DNA from: Arsenophonus endosymbiont of Aleurodicus floccissimus
GTDB taxonomy: Bacteria; Pseudomonadota; Gammaproteobacteria; Enterobacterales; Enterobacteriaceae
Length of the DNA stretch: 64,000 bases
NCBI RefSeq assembly: GCF_900343025.1
Contig: NZ_OUND01000004.1
Coordinates: forward strand, 1 to 64,000
Direction: 5' to 3'
Positions 1-10,852 of the stretch are shown here, in pieces. A model generated the notes under the pieces. It saw only the letters and a program-made list of their open reading frames with translations, did not search any database and had not been told where the DNA came from. Positions within the stretch are counted from its first letter, which is position 1. Every line of letters begins with the position of its first letter. The position numbers and the translations under genes were made by a program.

Positions 1-531
1 CCCATAAGTAATATCCGCGGCATAGGCTTCACGCTTCAATGTAGCAGGCATACCGGGTAAATTAATACCGACTGTCATACCAAGAAATTCAAACAATAGC
101 CGATTATTTTCTGCATCGCGCTTAGCTAAATAGTCGTTTACAGTAACAATATGGACACCCTTACCCGTTAAAGCATTTAAATATGCAGGTAATGTAGATG
201 TTAATGTCTTTCCTTCACCAGTACGCATCTCTGCAATACAGCGCTCATTAAGTACCGTACCACCTAGCAACTGAACATCAAAATGCCGCATATTAAATAC
301 CCGTTTACTGGCTTCGCGAACGGTGGCAAACACCTCTGGGATTAAATCATCTAATGTTCCACCTGATTTAAGACGCTGGCGAAATTCATCAGTCTTGGCT
401 TTAAGTTCTTGGTCGGAAAATTTTTCAAATTCAGGCTCTAACTGATTAATAATATCAACAAATTTACCTAAACGACGTAAAGTACGATCATTACGACTAC
501 CAAAAATTTTTGTTAGTAACTTAGTTAACAT
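1..531 (-). CDS. secA: SecA preprotein translocase ATPase, N-terminal 177 residues (runs off the window)
   Basis: This is the 5' end of the gene for the ATPase motor that drives preproteins through SecYEG. The reading frame starts [20 protein letters not shown] and includes the nucleotide-binding motif MRTGEGKTL, both close to E. coli SecA. The rest lies beyond base 1. The start is the ATG at 531-529, with GAGA about 11 bases upstream. It lies 134 bp downstream of secM, the arrangement in which SecM stalling controls secA translation. No lesion is seen in the visible part. Confidence 0.95.
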   Translation of the reverse strand, partial: MLTKLLTKIFGSRNDRTLRRLGKFVDIINQLEPEFEKFSDQELKAKTDEFRQRLKSGGTLDDLIPEVFATVREASKRVFNMRHFDVQLLGGTVLNERCIAEMRTGEGKTLTSTLPAYLNALTGKGVHIVTVNDYLAKRDAENNRLLFEFLGMTVGINLPGMPATLKREAYAADITYG

Positions 532-550
532 AAATATTTTTTCTCAATTA

Positions 551-577
551 AGGTGGTGTTCTTGTTAGAATCCACCT
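551..577 (-). promoter_or_regulatory. Stem-loop in the secM-secA intergenic mRNA
   Basis: AGGTGG (551-556) can pair with CCACCT (572-577). The hairpin ends about 20 bases before the secA start codon, close to the GAGA ribosome-binding site. In E. coli an intergenic secM-secA stem-loop masks the secA ribosome-binding site and is opened when ribosomes stall on SecM. Position and neighbours suggest the same role here; the stem is shorter than in E. coli and this is inference. Confidence 0.5.
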
Positions 578-665
578 GTATTATCTATTTTCAACCGATA
601 TAATTAATATATTTAGTTGAACAGTGGTTGCTATAAGAATCAACGAAAAGTCTATGAAATTTGTG

Positions 666-1169
666 TTAAGGCCCGGCTCGAATACCCTGACCCCAAACAA
701 CCCATAGCACAGTTTGGTAGGTAATGTGGTAAGAAGATTGTGTTAATAAGTAGCTGAAATTTTGCTCATTAGGATGAAAAACACTCAAATTAATCATAGA
801 GTAAAGAGTGTCAAGCATATTATAAAGCGAAATTGGTTTGTTGTGCGCACTTAAGTTGGCGTCCAGCTGCTTTTGTGTCTCTTTGGCTGAAAAAACAAAA
901 GTCAGCTGACCGATTATATTACGTAAAGCGTGCTGATGCCAATAATTTGCGCCACAATTATAAAAAATACGATATTTACTGGCAGCTATTAGATGATCTA
1001 ATGCTAAATTTTGCTGATAATGGGGTAATAACTGGCTAGTATGTGACATATTTTCAGTCACTTTTGCCAAAGTTGTAGGTATACCAATACTAACCGTTAA
1101 AATACCTAATAACAGGGATGGCCAAAAATATCGTTTACCAAAATGTCGCCAAAGATCTAATATATTCAT
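666..1169 (-). CDS. secM: SecM secretion monitor with ribosome arrest peptide
   Basis: SecM is a secreted protein whose nascent chain stalls its own ribosome unless pulled by the Sec machinery, which adjusts secA translation. The 167-residue product (E. coli 170) has an N-terminal signal segment at about residues 15-35 and ends in the arrest sequence YQTVLWVVWGQGIRAGP. Compared with E. coli (FSTPVWISQAQGIRAGP) the W, Q and GIRAGP positions are kept, while F150 is Tyr and I156 is Val. The stop codon follows the critical Pro codon directly, so the usual short tail is missing. secA lies downstream in the same orientation. The start is 34 bp from the divergent DUF721 gene. Confidence 0.93.
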   Translation of the reverse strand: MNILDLWRHFGKRYFWPSLLLGILTVSIGIPTTLAKVTENMSHTSQLLPHYQQNLALDHLIAASKYRIFYNCGANYWHQHALRNIIGQLTFVFSAKETQKQLDANLSAHNKPISLYNMLDTLYSMINLSVFHPNEQNFSYLLTQSSYHITYQTVLWVVWGQGIRAGP

Positions 1170-1203
1170 TGAATATCATATAATATAAAAGTTGGAGTAA
1201 AAA

Positions 1204-1713
1204 ATGCGCGATAGTTATCCCCAATCTTTAAATATTTTGTTAAAAGAGAGCAACCTTGAGTCCAATACCTTACAAACCATTCAACAGCGCGCACAGGCAT
1301 TAATTAAACTCAATAATACTGTTATCAGCCTACTTCCTATCGAATTAAAGGCTTGGTGTCGAGTCGCTAATTATCGTCAACATATTCTTATTCTAGAAGT
1401 TACAAATGCTAGCCGAAAAGTGCGACTAAACTATGAACTTCCTACGCTACTCTCAACATTACGTCACACTATTTTACCATCTTTATCTTCAATCAACATA
1501 ATGATTAATCCATCATTATCATCTAAAAATTGCTTATCATTTCAGCAAATAGCTATAAAACCATCAAAACAGATAATAAGCCAACTAAGCAAAGAAAGCG
1601 CAAAGACAATTCGTAACCTAGCAAAAAGAAGTCCAAAAAAACTAAAGGGAAAATTAGAGCGGCTAGCTGCATTGGCAGGAGAGAATACCAAAGCAACTAG
1701 TAATAAAGATTAG
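1204..1713 (+). CDS. DUF721 (DciA-like) family protein
   Basis: A 169-residue protein starting MRDSYPQSLNILL with a central WCRVANYRQ segment, which matches the DUF721 proteins found between secM and lpxC on the opposite strand in several Enterobacterales. The family is related to DciA, a helicase-loading partner in bacteria without DnaC; its role in enterics is not settled and I do not assign one. The C-terminal 40 residues are rich in Lys and Arg, suggesting nucleic-acid contact (inference). It is transcribed divergently from secM and convergently with lpxC. The frame is intact. Confidence 0.8.
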   Translation: MRDSYPQSLNILLKESNLESNTLQTIQQRAQALIKLNNTVISLLPIELKAWCRVANYRQHILILEVTNASRKVRLNYELPTLLSTLRHTILPSLSSINIMINPSLSSKNCLSFQQIAIKPSKQIISQLSKESAKTIRNLAKRSPKKLKGKLERLAALAGENTKATSNKD

Positions 1714-1807
1714 CTTTTGAGTAAAAAGCATCAACGAAAGTAACGTAAGAGAGAGAATAATCCACTGATGTACCACAGTTAGAATATCCTGCTTAAAATA
1801 ATATATC

Positions 1808-2725
1808 TCAGATTATTATTGTCGAAGGTGTTTTAAATGCGACTGGCATTTCAGATTCATCTTCGAACGTCACCATATCCCAAGCAGATTCCGTCGCTAA
1901 AACAGCCTGCAATAATTTGTTATTCAATGCATGGCCTGATTTATACGCGGTAAAAGCACCAATGATATTATAACCACATATAAATAAATCACCAATAGCA
2001 TCTAGCGTTTTATGACGCACAAACTCATCTTCAAAACGCAAGCCATCTTCATTTAATACGCGATAATCATCAACAACAATCGCACAATCAAAGCTACCGC
2101 CCAAACATAACCCTTTAGATTGTAAATATTCAATATGACGAATGAAGCCAAACGTACGCGCACGGCTAATATCTCTAACAAAAGATTTTGCCGAAAAATC
2201 TAGTTTATAACGTTGAGTACTACTATTAATAGCAGGATGATTGAAATCGATAGTGAAATCTAAGCTAAATCCGTTATAAGGTACTAGCTTAGCCCATTTA
2301 TCACCATCTGTAACTCGGACACTTTCTTTAATACGAAGAAATTTCTTGGCGCTGTTTAACTCTTCAATGCCTGCATCTAGCAATAAAAATACAAAAGGCG
2401 CAGCACTTCCATCCATTATTGGAATTTCTGGTGCATCTACCTCAATGATAATATTGTCAATTCCTAGCCCTGCCAATGCAGCATTCAGATGTTCTACCGT
2501 TGAAATACGTACATCATCTTCATTGACCAAGCAGGTACATAGCATGGTATCACGCACCGATTTTGCCTCAGCCGAGAAATCAACCGGCGGATTTAAATCT
2601 GTACGGCGGTAGATGACCCCGGTATTGGCCGGTGCTGGACGCAATGCTAAAGTGACTTTTTTGCCAGTATGTAAACCGACGCCCGTCGCTTGAACAATAC
2701 GTTTTAGTGTCCTTTGTTTGATCAT
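1808..2725 (-). CDS. lpxC: UDP-3-O-acyl-N-acetylglucosamine deacetylase
   Basis: LpxC is the zinc-dependent deacetylase that catalyses the committed step of lipid A synthesis. The protein is co-linear with E. coli LpxC (305 residues) from [10 protein letters not shown]. The zinc ligands are present: His79 in [10 protein letters not shown], and His and Asp in [11 protein letters not shown] (E. coli H238 and D242). Two ATG codons lie in tandem (2728 and 2725). The second has better spacing from the upstream GAGAG and matches the E. coli start, so it is chosen here. It follows ftsZ with a 96-bp gap that contains a strong hairpin. Confidence 0.96.
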   Translation of the reverse strand: MIKQRTLKRIVQATGVGLHTGKKVTLALRPAPANTGVIYRRTDLNPPVDFSAEAKSVRDTMLCTCLVNEDDVRISTVEHLNAALAGLGIDNIIIEVDAPEIPIMDGSAAPFVFLLLDAGIEELNSAKKFLRIKESVRVTDGDKWAKLVPYNGFSLDFTIDFNHPAINSSTQRYKLDFSAKSFVRDISRARTFGFIRHIEYLQSKGLCLGGSFDCAIVVDDYRVLNEDGLRFEDEFVRHKTLDAIGDLFICGYNIIGAFTAYKSGHALNNKLLQAVLATESAWDMVTFEDESEMPVAFKTPSTIII

Positions 2726-2748
2726 CATTTTCTCTCACATCGTTAACA

Positions 2749-2782
2749 ATCTTGCTAATCCTTACTCCAGGATTAGCAAGAT
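2749..2782 (-). other. Perfect 13-bp stem-loop between ftsZ and lpxC
   Basis: Bases 2749-2761 (ATCTTGCTAATCC) are perfectly complementary to 2770-2782, with an 8-base loop. On the minus-strand mRNA the hairpin lies between the ftsZ stop and the lpxC start. The bases after it are not a clean U-run, so it is not a typical intrinsic terminator. It may partly attenuate read-through from ftsZ, mark an mRNA end or protect a processed 3' end (inference). Confidence 0.55.
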
Positions 2783-2821
2783 ATTTTAGCACAAAAAGCA
2801 GAGAAACCAATCAATTGTTAA

Positions 2822-3988
2822 CTAATCAGCCTGTTTTCTTAAAAAAGCTGGAATATCAAGATAGTCTGGCTCTTTATTTGATTGCATATTTTGCTCATTC
2901 ACCACTTTAGCAGCAGATTTTTCCTCTGTTAACGGCGTCATAGCCGGCATTGAGCCTTGCATCTGCTGATAACGCTGCTCTAGCGATGATTTTTGGGCTG
3001 TTTTGTTAGTAACCAATGTGATTTCTGGCCGCTTATCCATACCAATTCCTGTAGCAACCACGGTCACTCGTAATTCATCATTCATTTCAGGATCCAGTGA
3101 AGTACCGATAACAACCGTTGCATTATCAGACGCAAATGCACGAATGGTATTACCCACTGTTTCAAATTCATCAAGCCGTAAATCAAAACCTGCGGTAATA
3201 TTAACTAATACACCACGAGCGCCCGATAAATCGATATCTTCCAACAAGGGGCTGGAAATTGCCATTTCTGCCGCTTCTTCAGCTCGATCTTCACCTCGTG
3301 CTACACCTGATCCCATCATAGCATAACCCATTTCAGACATGACGGTACGAACATCTGCAAAATCGACATTCATTAAACCTGGACGAGTAATAAGCTCAGC
3401 AATACCTTGAACCGCGCCTTTTAACACATCATTGGCGGCACCGAATGCATCTAACAAAGAAATACCGCGTCCAAGCACTTTTAATAATTTATCATTCGGA
3501 ATGGTAATCAAGGAATCAACATGCTTAGACAGTTCTGAGATCCCTGTTTCAGCAAATGCCATGCGTTTTTTACCTTCAAAGTTGAAAGGTTTGGTCACAA
3601 CCGCTACCGTCAGTATACCAAGCTCTTTAGCAACTTCGGCTACAACAGGGGCTGCGCCGGTGCCCGTACCACCACCCATACCAGCAGCAATAAAGACCAT
3701 ATCTGCCCCATCAAGCGCATTGCGCAAGGCTTCACGATCTTCTTCAGCGGCATTACGACCAACTTCAGGATTCGCTCCTGCTCCCAAGCCTTTGGTAATA
3801 CCATTGCCGATCTGAATAGTTTGTCCTACTGCTGTTTTACGCAATGCCTGAGCATCTGTATTAACAGCAAAGAATTCAACACCTTCGATACGTTCACGCA
3901 CCATGTGTTCAACGGCATTGCCGCCGCCACCGCCAATGCCGATGACTTTAATCACCGCGTCATTGGTTAATTCCATTGGTTCAAACAT
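2822..3988 (-). CDS. ftsZ: Cell division protein FtsZ
   Basis: FtsZ is the tubulin-like GTPase that builds the Z-ring. The 388-residue product (E. coli 383) carries the GTP-binding tubulin signature GGGTGTG at residues 105-111 and the synergy-loop region [12 protein letters not shown] variable linker is followed by the C-terminal tail [14 protein letters not shown], which binds FtsA and ZipA in E. coli. The gene is intact and sits 54 bp downstream of ftsA in the conserved order ftsQ-ftsA-ftsZ-lpxC. Confidence 0.98.
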   Translation of the reverse strand: MFEPMELTNDAVIKVIGIGGGGGNAVEHMVRERIEGVEFFAVNTDAQALRKTAVGQTIQIGNGITKGLGAGANPEVGRNAAEEDREALRNALDGADMVFIAAGMGGGTGTGAAPVVAEVAKELGILTVAVVTKPFNFEGKKRMAFAETGISELSKHVDSLITIPNDKLLKVLGRGISLLDAFGAANDVLKGAVQGIAELITRPGLMNVDFADVRTVMSEMGYAMMGSGVARGEDRAEEAAEMAISSPLLEDIDLSGARGVLVNITAGFDLRLDEFETVGNTIRAFASDNATVVIGTSLDPEMNDELRVTVVATGIGMDKRPEITLVTNKTAQKSSLEQRYQQMQGSMPAMTPLTEEKSAAKVVNEQNMQSNKEPDYLDIPAFLRKQAD

Positions 3989-4042
3989 AATCTCTCTCCG
4001 TTTTGTGCCTTATATAGAAGCGAAGATTTGCTTCTTACAAAA

Positions 4043-5299
4043 TTAAAATTCTTTTCTCAGCCAACTAGTGATTTTATGAAACCAACTACTCACTGATGTA
4101 CGCTTATCCATTTCGGCTTCATTTCCAAGATGAGTCTGTTTGCCGTAATGCAGGAGCCCGACAGCTGTGGAGTAATAAGGCTCCTGTGCATAGTCCGTTA
4201 AACCAGTTATATTTAATGGCTTACCGATGCGTACCTGAGTATGGAATACTCTTTGGGCACATTCGACTAGACCATCAATTTGAGCACCGCCTCCTGTTAA
4301 GACAATACCCGCTGCCAGATGATGTTTAACACCTTGCTGACGTAATTGTTCTTGCAATTTTAAAATCTCGTCATTTACTAAGTTTAGCAACTCTATGTAA
4401 CGTGGCTCGATAACTTCAGCTAATGTTTGACGTTGTAAACTTCTTGGCGGCCGTCCACCTACACTTGGCACCTCAACATTTTCGTCTTTACTAACAATAG
4501 TACCTAATGCGCATCCATGACGAACTTTTATTGTTTCCGCATCGCTAGGGGGGGTACCAAATGCATAAGCAATATCACTTGTCACGACATTACCAGCATA
4601 GGGTATAACCTTGGTATGGCGCAGTGCACCGCCAGTATAAACGGCTATGTCCATAGTTCCTCCGCCAATATCGACGACACATACCCCTAATTCACGTTCA
4701 TCTTCCGTTAAAACGGAATAACTTGACGCTAAACCGGCAAAAATTAATTGATCTACTTTTAAACCACAACGTTCAACTGCTTTGACAATATTTTTGGCCA
4801 TATCATTATGGCAAGTAATTAGATGTACCTTAGCTTGCATACGTACACCTGAAAGTCCTACTGGATTTTTAATTCCTTCTTGATAATCAATCGCATATTC
4901 TTGTGGTATAACGTGTAAAATTCTATGCTCATCACGAACCCGGACAGATTTAGCAGTATGAACTACGCTATCTACATCATCTCGAGTAACTTCATCCTCA
5001 GAAATAGGCACCATACCTATTTCATTTTGGCAACTAACGTGCTTGCCAGAAAGCGCTAGATAAACCGATGATATTTGGCAATCCGCCATCAATTCTGCTT
5101 GATCAATAGCTCGCTGCACACATTTAACTACTGATTCCAAATCATTCACACCGCCTTTATCCATCCCTCGAGATGGACAATTTCCGACACCAATAATATT
5201 TACCATTCCATCAGGCAGAATTTCACCAACCAGCGCAGAAACCTTGGAAGTTCCAATTTCAAGACCAACTACTAATTTTCTGTCCGTCGTTTTAATCAT
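4043..5299 (-). CDS. ftsA: Cell division protein FtsA (actin-like)
   Basis: FtsA is an actin-fold ATPase that tethers FtsZ to the membrane. The frame is co-linear with E. coli FtsA from MIKTTDRKLVVGLEIGTSK. It has the phosphate-binding motif VVDIGGGTMDIAV and the C-terminal amphipathic membrane-targeting helix SSWFHKITSWLRKEF. Two tandem ATG codons are present (5302 and 5299); the second gives 418 residues and matches E. coli. It lies 46 bp downstream of ftsQ. Confidence 0.97.
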   Translation of the reverse strand: MIKTTDRKLVVGLEIGTSKVSALVGEILPDGMVNIIGVGNCPSRGMDKGGVNDLESVVKCVQRAIDQAELMADCQISSVYLALSGKHVSCQNEIGMVPISEDEVTRDDVDSVVHTAKSVRVRDEHRILHVIPQEYAIDYQEGIKNPVGLSGVRMQAKVHLITCHNDMAKNIVKAVERCGLKVDQLIFAGLASSYSVLTEDERELGVCVVDIGGGTMDIAVYTGGALRHTKVIPYAGNVVTSDIAYAFGTPPSDAETIKVRHGCALGTIVSKDENVEVPSVGGRPPRSLQRQTLAEVIEPRYIELLNLVNDEILKLQEQLRQQGVKHHLAAGIVLTGGGAQIDGLVECAQRVFHTQVRIGKPLNITGLTDYAQEPYYSTAVGLLHYGKQTHLGNEAEMDKRTSVSSWFHKITSWLRKEF

Positions 5300-5348
5300 C
5301 ATTAATTTGCCTGTATCTAATCAATCAGCAGTCTCAAACTATTTCAAT

Positions 5349-6146
5349 TCAGTGTGTAACAGGTTCGGCTAAAAGTGGCAACCAACCTACCGCAGCACCG
5401 CTACCATATCGCAAATCTATATATCCAATACGTTTATCTGTCACTTGTTTTAATAATGGATAAAGCTCAACAAAACGGTTTAATCGTTCTTTAATATCCT
5501 GTTTACCGATATTTAATCGAATATCATTCGCTAAAACTAATTGCCACGCGCGTCGGTCAGTCATTGATACTGACTTAATGCTAAAATTATATGACGCTAA
5601 TTGCTGTTGCATAACATGATACATCTCTAATACTTCTTGCTGGCTGCCTTGTGGACCATATAGCATTAAGAAATTACCTTTAAAATTTAGTAACGCTGGT
5701 AAGCTAAAAACAGAGCCTTCTGCATTAATAAAAAAGGTATCGTTCCATTTGGCATAAGGCTTATATTCCGCTAAATGAATTTTTAGTTCATCCGGCCATT
5801 GCTTACGTACCGTAACTTGCCTTATCCATGGTATGGTTTTTATTTGATTCTGGATCGCATTCACATCAATAGTCATAAATGTACCCGGCATACCTAGTGC
5901 TAATATTGCTTTTCTAACATTATCATCACGAGTGTAATGGCGTTCTCCAGTGATCACCAGCTTGGAAATAGGAAATCGATTAACGTCTTTCATCCAATTT
6001 AATACCATCCATCCACTCCATATAATAGTACCCAATACTATCAAGAAGAAGATAATGCCTGCCAAATAAGAGCCATTACTTCGGCCGCCATCGTTACGAC
6101 ACTCTTTAGGCTCTTTATTATGAACGTTCAATGATGCCTGCGGCAT
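5349..6146 (-). CDS. ftsQ: Cell division protein FtsQ
   Basis: FtsQ is a bitopic membrane protein that links early and late divisome proteins (FtsB, FtsL). The 265-residue product (E. coli 276) has a short cytoplasmic N-terminus, one transmembrane helix at about residues 27-50, then a POTRA domain (VITGERHYTRDDNVRKAI) and a beta domain with VRKQWPDELKIHL. The C-terminal tail is shorter than in E. coli. The start is one base after the ddlB stop, implying coupled translation. Confidence 0.95.
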   Translation of the reverse strand: MPQASLNVHNKEPKECRNDGGRSNGSYLAGIIFFLIVLGTIIWSGWMVLNWMKDVNRFPISKLVITGERHYTRDDNVRKAILALGMPGTFMTIDVNAIQNQIKTIPWIRQVTVRKQWPDELKIHLAEYKPYAKWNDTFFINAEGSVFSLPALLNFKGNFLMLYGPQGSQQEVLEMYHVMQQQLASYNFSIKSVSMTDRRAWQLVLANDIRLNIGKQDIKERLNRFVELYPLLKQVTDKRIGYIDLRYGSGAAVGWLPLLAEPVTH

Positions 6147-6147
6147 A

Positions 6148-7068
6148 TTACTTAGCCAATTCCAAAATCTTTTTAACTAACTGTGAAAAACTCATTCCCG
6201 CTTGTTTCGCAGCCATGGGTACTAAACTATGACCAGTCATTCCCGGTGAGGTATTAATTTCTAATAAATAAAAAATACCATTGTTATCCCTCATCACATC
6301 AACACGTCCCCAACCAGTACAACCAACCGCCTTATAAGCCGCTAACGCTAATTCATTCAATTTTTGTTCTTCTTCAGTTTTCAACCCACTAGGACAAAAA
6401 TACTGTGTTTCATTAGAGAGATATTTGGCATCATAATCATAAAAAACGCCTGCCGGTTTAATCCGAATCGAAGGCAGTACCTGCTCCCCTACAATTGCCA
6501 CGGTATATTCAGGCCCATTTAGCCATTTCTCAATCAGCACATCTTTGTCATAACGAAAAGCAAACTCGAGCGCTATTCTTAATTCAGACAAAGTGGTTAC
6601 TTTACTCATACCAACGCTTGAACCTTCAAGACTTGGCTTCACAATAAGCGGTAACCCCAAATGATAAACAGACTCAAAAAGCATTTTATCTGACATCATT
6701 GCTAACTGTTGTTTCTCCAGTGCTATATAGGGTGCAATCGGTAAACCTATCCCCGCCCATAACTGTTTAGTACGTAGCTTGTCCATCGAAAGTGATGAAG
6801 CTAAAACACCACTACCGGTATAGGGTAAAGCTAAAAATTCTAAAACCCCTTGCACCGTGCCATCTTCACCACCGCGTCCATGTAAAGCAATAAAAACTCT
6901 ATTATAACCAGCTTCTTTTAATTTGATGACAGTAAAATCTTTAATATCAACTGGATAGGCATCTATTCCAGCATCACGCAAGCCATTTACTACCGCTTCA
7001 CCAGATTGTAGTGACACCTCTCTTTCGGCTGAATTTCCGCCTAAAAGCACGGCAACTTTATCAGCCAT
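6148..7068 (-). CDS. ddlB: D-alanine--D-alanine ligase
   Basis: DdlB is an ATP-grasp enzyme that joins two D-alanines for the peptidoglycan stem peptide. The product starts [19 protein letters not shown] and has the family motifs HGRGGEDGT and [10 protein letters not shown]. An upstream in-frame ATG at 7083 would add five residues but lacks a ribosome-binding site. The ATG at 7068 has AAAGGA just before it and gives 306 residues, equal to E. coli. It overlaps the end of murC by 8 bases. Confidence 0.96.
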   Translation of the reverse strand: MADKVAVLLGGNSAEREVSLQSGEAVVNGLRDAGIDAYPVDIKDFTVIKLKEAGYNRVFIALHGRGGEDGTVQGVLEFLALPYTGSGVLASSLSMDKLRTKQLWAGIGLPIAPYIALEKQQLAMMSDKMLFESVYHLGLPLIVKPSLEGSSVGMSKVTTLSELRIALEFAFRYDKDVLIEKWLNGPEYTVAIVGEQVLPSIRIKPAGVFYDYDAKYLSNETQYFCPSGLKTEEEQKLNELALAAYKAVGCTGWGRVDVMRDNNGIFYLLEINTSPGMTGHSLVPMAAKQAGMSFSQLVKKILELAK

Positions 7069-8539
7069 GATCCTTTCGTTCATTTGTTAGCATTGGCCGT
7101 AAATCTGTGTCAGCCAAATTACGTGCTATTTTGCCAATATTACCAGCTCCCTGTATAAGTATCAGGTCGTTATCTTCGATAATTTGTGCTAATACTTCAT
7201 CAATTTGCTTATGTTCAGCGACAAAAATGGGATCTAATTTGCCTCGATTGCGAATTGTCCGACATAATGAGCGACTATCTGCACCAGAAATAGGCTCCTC
7301 TCCTGCCGGATAGACATCTAGGATTATCAATACATCAACTTGCTCTAAAATATTGGCAAAATCATCATATAGATCACGTGTGCGAGTATATCTGTGGGGT
7401 TGAAAAACCATCACGATACGTTTATCTGGCCATCCTTCTTTTGCTGCTTTAATAGTAGCATTAACTTCTGTTGGATGGTGACCATAATCATCCACCAGCA
7501 TAACGCTACCTTTTTTGCCATTAACTTCAGCTAAAGGGAAATTACCTAAAAAATCAAAACGTCGACCCGTGCCTTGAAATTTTTCTAGCGCAGTCAAGAT
7601 AGCACTATCATCAATTCCTTCTTCCGTCGCTACTGCAATAGCGGCAGTTGCATTTAATGCATTATGACGCCCTGGTGCATTCAAAATAAACGCTAAATCA
7701 GTTCGGTTTTCTCGCGCTACAGTAAAGAAACCTTGATTGCCTCGCTGTTCATAGGATTTGATGCGCGCATCTGCGTCATCACTAAAACCATAAGTGGTAA
7801 TATAACGACCTATTTGCGGTAGTAGCGAGCGCACCACTGGATCATCGATACATAATACTGCTCGACCATAAAATGGCAGATTATGTAAGAAACTAATGAA
7901 AGTCTGTTTTAATTTCTCAAAATCACCATCATAAGTCTCCATGTGATCTGCTTCAATATTTGTTATAACAGCAACTAGTGGTTGTAAATGTAAGAAAGAA
8001 GCGTCACTCTCATCAGCTTCCGCAATTAAATAGCGGCTAGTTCCTAAACGTGCATGAACTCCTGCTGCTTTCACTAATCCACCATTAATAAAAGTTGGAT
8101 CTAACCCTGCTTGCGCATAGATGCTGGCAATCATTGCGGTAGTCGTTGTTTTGCCATGGGTTCCTGCAATAGCAATTCCATGACGAAAACGCATTAATTC
8201 AGCCAACATTTCAGCGCGTCGAATGACCGGAATACGAGCTTCGCGTGCTGCAATAATTTCTGGATTATCGGCAGCGATTGCCGTAGATACGACAACAACA
8301 CAAGCATTTGCCACATTCTCTGGTCGATGATTAAAATAAATTTTTGCGCCAAGCTCTATTAATTGCTCAGTAACCGTATTAGGTAACAAATCAGAACCAC
8401 TAATTTCATAACCTTCGTTAGCCAATACTTCAGCAATACCACCCATGCCAGCACCGCCAATGCCAACAAAATGGATATGCCTAACTCGATGCATTTCAGG
8501 CACTGTTGCTCTTAATTTGGCTAATTGTTGTGTATTCAC
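7061..8539 (-). CDS. murC: UDP-N-acetylmuramate--L-alanine ligase
   Basis: MurC adds the first amino acid of the peptidoglycan stem. It shows the N-terminal dinucleotide-like motif [15 protein letters not shown] and the ATP-binding motif GTHGKTTTT. An open frame extends upstream to 8614, into the end of murG. The E. coli start (NTQQLAKLR) instead aligns with a GTG at 8539-8537 preceded by GAGAG at good spacing, so that GTG is chosen, giving 492 residues (E. coli 491). The gene is intact. Confidence 0.95.
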   Translation of the reverse strand: MNTQQLAKLRATVPEMHRVRHIHFVGIGGAGMGGIAEVLANEGYEISGSDLLPNTVTEQLIELGAKIYFNHRPENVANACVVVVSTAIAADNPEIIAAREARIPVIRRAEMLAELMRFRHGIAIAGTHGKTTTTAMIASIYAQAGLDPTFINGGLVKAAGVHARLGTSRYLIAEADESDASFLHLQPLVAVITNIEADHMETYDGDFEKLKQTFISFLHNLPFYGRAVLCIDDPVVRSLLPQIGRYITTYGFSDDADARIKSYEQRGNQGFFTVARENRTDLAFILNAPGRHNALNATAAIAVATEEGIDDSAILTALEKFQGTGRRFDFLGNFPLAEVNGKKGSVMLVDDYGHHPTEVNATIKAAKEGWPDKRIVMVFQPHRYTRTRDLYDDFANILEQVDVLIILDVYPAGEEPISGADSRSLCRTIRNRGKLDPIFVAEHKQIDEVLAQIIEDNDLILIQGAGNIGKIARNLADTDLRPMLTNERKDHG

Positions 8540-8597
8540 TTTACTCTCTTCACTATTTCTATCGCTGATTTCAACATTCTGCAATGTAAAATCGGTT

Positions 8598-9665
8598 TCA
8601 TTTAGCAACTTCAATTAAGGTTACCGCCATACGTTTAGTTGCGTCAGTAATCGATGTCGCTCGTGCTTTTTTTGCCATATCCAATAACTGCGGACGCGAC
8701 CATTGATTTAATAGATCCACCAACGCATCCGTTGAAAATTGCGGCTGCTCAACAATTTTCGCTGCTCCAGCCTTCTCTAACGGTAACGCATTCCAGTACT
8801 GTTGCCGATCTGTATGCTGAAAAGGAACAAAAATTGCTGGTAAGCCGGCAGCAGCAACTTCACTTACCGTTAAAGCACCTGCTCGACAGATGATTATATC
8901 AGCCCAAGCATAAGCTTCAGCCATATCATCAATAAATTCAGTTACTTTATAATTATCTGATTTACCACATAACTTTTTATATAAAGTTTCCGTCATTTTC
9001 TGAGCACCTTTGCCCGTTTGATGCCAAATAGTCACTTTTCCATCTAGTTGAGCTACAACTTCGGGTAATGTTTGGTTTAAAATTCTTGCCCCTTGACTAC
9101 CCCCTATCACTAAAATTCGAATAGCGCCATCACGATCAATTAAACGTTCTTCAGGTTCAGGTAAGGCTAATACCGTCTCACGAATTGGGTTTCCGACTAC
9201 CGTAGCATTAGGGAATGCACTTGGAAATGCTTGTAAAACACGCTTAGCAATTTTAGCTAACCACCGGTTGGTTAAACCTGCTACGCCATTTTGCTCATGC
9301 AGTACAATTGGAATATTAGATAGCCAGGCAGCAATACCACCCGGGCCAGAAACATATCCTCCCATGCCTAATACGACATCAGGTTGATAACGCTGCATAA
9401 TCACTTTTGCCTGCTTTATTGCTTTAATAATTTTAAACGGAGCTACCAGCAATGCTTTGATACCTTTACCACGTAAACCAGAAATGTTTATAAATTCAAT
9501 CTCAATGCCATGCTTAGGAACTAAATCTGCCTCCATCCGGTCAGCAGTTCCTAACCAACGAACATCCCAACCTTGTAGCTTTAAATAATTAGCCACTGCT
9601 AGTCCGGGAAAAACATGTCCTCCAGTACCGCCTGCCATCACCAGGAGGCGTCTTGGTTGGCTCAT
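8598..9665 (-). CDS. murG: UDP-GlcNAc--MurNAc-pentapeptide-PP-undecaprenol transferase
   Basis: MurG is the peripheral membrane glycosyltransferase that turns lipid I into lipid II. It is 355 residues, the same as E. coli. Visible are the N-terminal glycine-rich loop [15 protein letters not shown], the second loop [14 protein letters not shown], and the [10 protein letters not shown] donor-binding motif. It overlaps ftsW by four bases (ATGA), typical of translational coupling. Confidence 0.97.
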   Translation of the reverse strand: MSQPRRLLVMAGGTGGHVFPGLAVANYLKLQGWDVRWLGTADRMEADLVPKHGIEIEFINISGLRGKGIKALLVAPFKIIKAIKQAKVIMQRYQPDVVLGMGGYVSGPGGIAAWLSNIPIVLHEQNGVAGLTNRWLAKIAKRVLQAFPSAFPNATVVGNPIRETVLALPEPEERLIDRDGAIRILVIGGSQGARILNQTLPEVVAQLDGKVTIWHQTGKGAQKMTETLYKKLCGKSDNYKVTEFIDDMAEAYAWADIIICRAGALTVSEVAAAGLPAIFVPFQHTDRQQYWNALPLEKAGAAKIVEQPQFSTDALVDLLNQWSRPQLLDMAKKARATSITDATKRMAVTLIEVAK

Positions 9666-10852
9666 TTCGTTCTCCTTATAAATGCTTGTGCTCTCTTAAG
9701 GCGTGTTTCAAAATCGATACGTAACAAGATGGCAATGGCAATAAACATAATTAATAAGCTAGAGCCACCATAACTAATTAACGGTAGTGTCAATCCTTTA
9801 GTTGGTAACATTCCGGCTGCAGCGCCAACATTAACCAACGCTTGGAAAGTGAACCAGATACCGATTGAACAGGCTAGATAACCAGAAAAATGCTGCTTTA
9901 CATCTAATGCCCGTTTGCCAATCATCATGCTGCGAAAAGCAACGAAAAATAACATTAAAAGCACTAACACAACACCGATATAACCGAGTTCTTCCGCTAA
10001 AACTGAGAAAATAAAATCAGTATGTGCTTCAGGCAAATATTCTAATTTTTGGATAGAATTACCTAAACCTTGGCCCCATAATTCACCACGCCCAAACGCC
10101 ATCAAAGATTGTGTTAATTGATAGCCATTGCCAAAAGGATCCGCCCATGGATTGAGAAAAGAGGTTATTCGACGCAAACGATAAGGTTCAAAATAGATCA
10201 AGCCAATAACACCTATCGCACAAATAACAATACCGATAATAAACGGTGCTAATCTAGCACCTGCAAGGAATAACAGTGCTAAAGTTGTCACAACCAGCAC
10301 AATTACTGTACCTAAATCAGGTTGTAATAGCAGTAAAATAGCCATTAATATTAAAATGCACATCGGTTTGATAAAGCCCAAAAACCGCGTTCGCACTTCA
10401 TCAGTTTTTCTGACCAAATAACTGGATACATAGCAAAACAAGGCTAATTTGGCGATCTCAGCCGGTTGTATACGGACAATACCGGTATTAATCCAACGAG
10501 AAGCACCATTAACTGAGCTTCCGGCAACTAATACCACTAATAACAGTATTAGGGATGTTATCAATAATAAAAAATTATATTTTTCCCACAATACCATTGG
10601 AATATTTAAAACTAATAAAGCTAAACCAAATGATAAAATAAGATAGATAACATCACGTTTAGCAAAGAAAAAAGGATCTTGCGTTAAACGCTGTCCAACT
10701 GGCATCGATGCTGATGTCACCATAATAAAACCAATTATAGCCAGACCTAATGTAAGCCAAACCAAAGTACGATCATAAAGGATCGTATCCAGAACATCGT
10801 CATCGGGCTCACCATTAGCCCAATTTGTTAGTCGTTTGAAGTTAAATATCAT
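9662..10852 (-). CDS. ftsW: Lipid II polymerase FtsW (SEDS family)
   Basis: FtsW is the septal SEDS glycosyltransferase that works with FtsI. The 396-residue protein (E. coli 414) is a polytopic membrane protein with about ten hydrophobic segments. It carries conserved SEDS stretches such as [20 protein letters not shown] and the C-terminal [13 protein letters not shown]. It has four-base overlaps with the flanking murD and murG frames. The gene is intact. Confidence 0.96.
   Translation of the reverse strand: MIFNFKRLTNWANGEPDDDVLDTILYDRTLVWLTLGLAIIGFIMVTSASMPVGQRLTQDPFFFAKRDVIYLILSFGLALLVLNIPMVLWEKYNFLLLITSLILLLVVLVAGSSVNGASRWINTGIVRIQPAEIAKLALFCYVSSYLVRKTDEVRTRFLGFIKPMCILILMAILLLLQPDLGTVIVLVVTTLALLFLAGARLAPFIIGIVICAIGVIGLIYFEPYRLRRITSFLNPWADPFGNGYQLTQSLMAFGRGELWGQGLGNSIQKLEYLPEAHTDFIFSVLAEELGYIGVVLVLLMLFFVAFRSMMIGKRALDVKQHFSGYLACSIGIWFTFQALVNVGAAAGMLPTKGLTLPLISYGGSSLLIMFIAIAILLRIDFETRLKRAQAFIRRTK

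Noticed and set aside
2346-2612. Plus-strand open frames antisense to lpxC, ftsZ and other dcw genes
   Set aside because: They are shadows of strongly conserved minus-strand genes with no RBS or family similarity.
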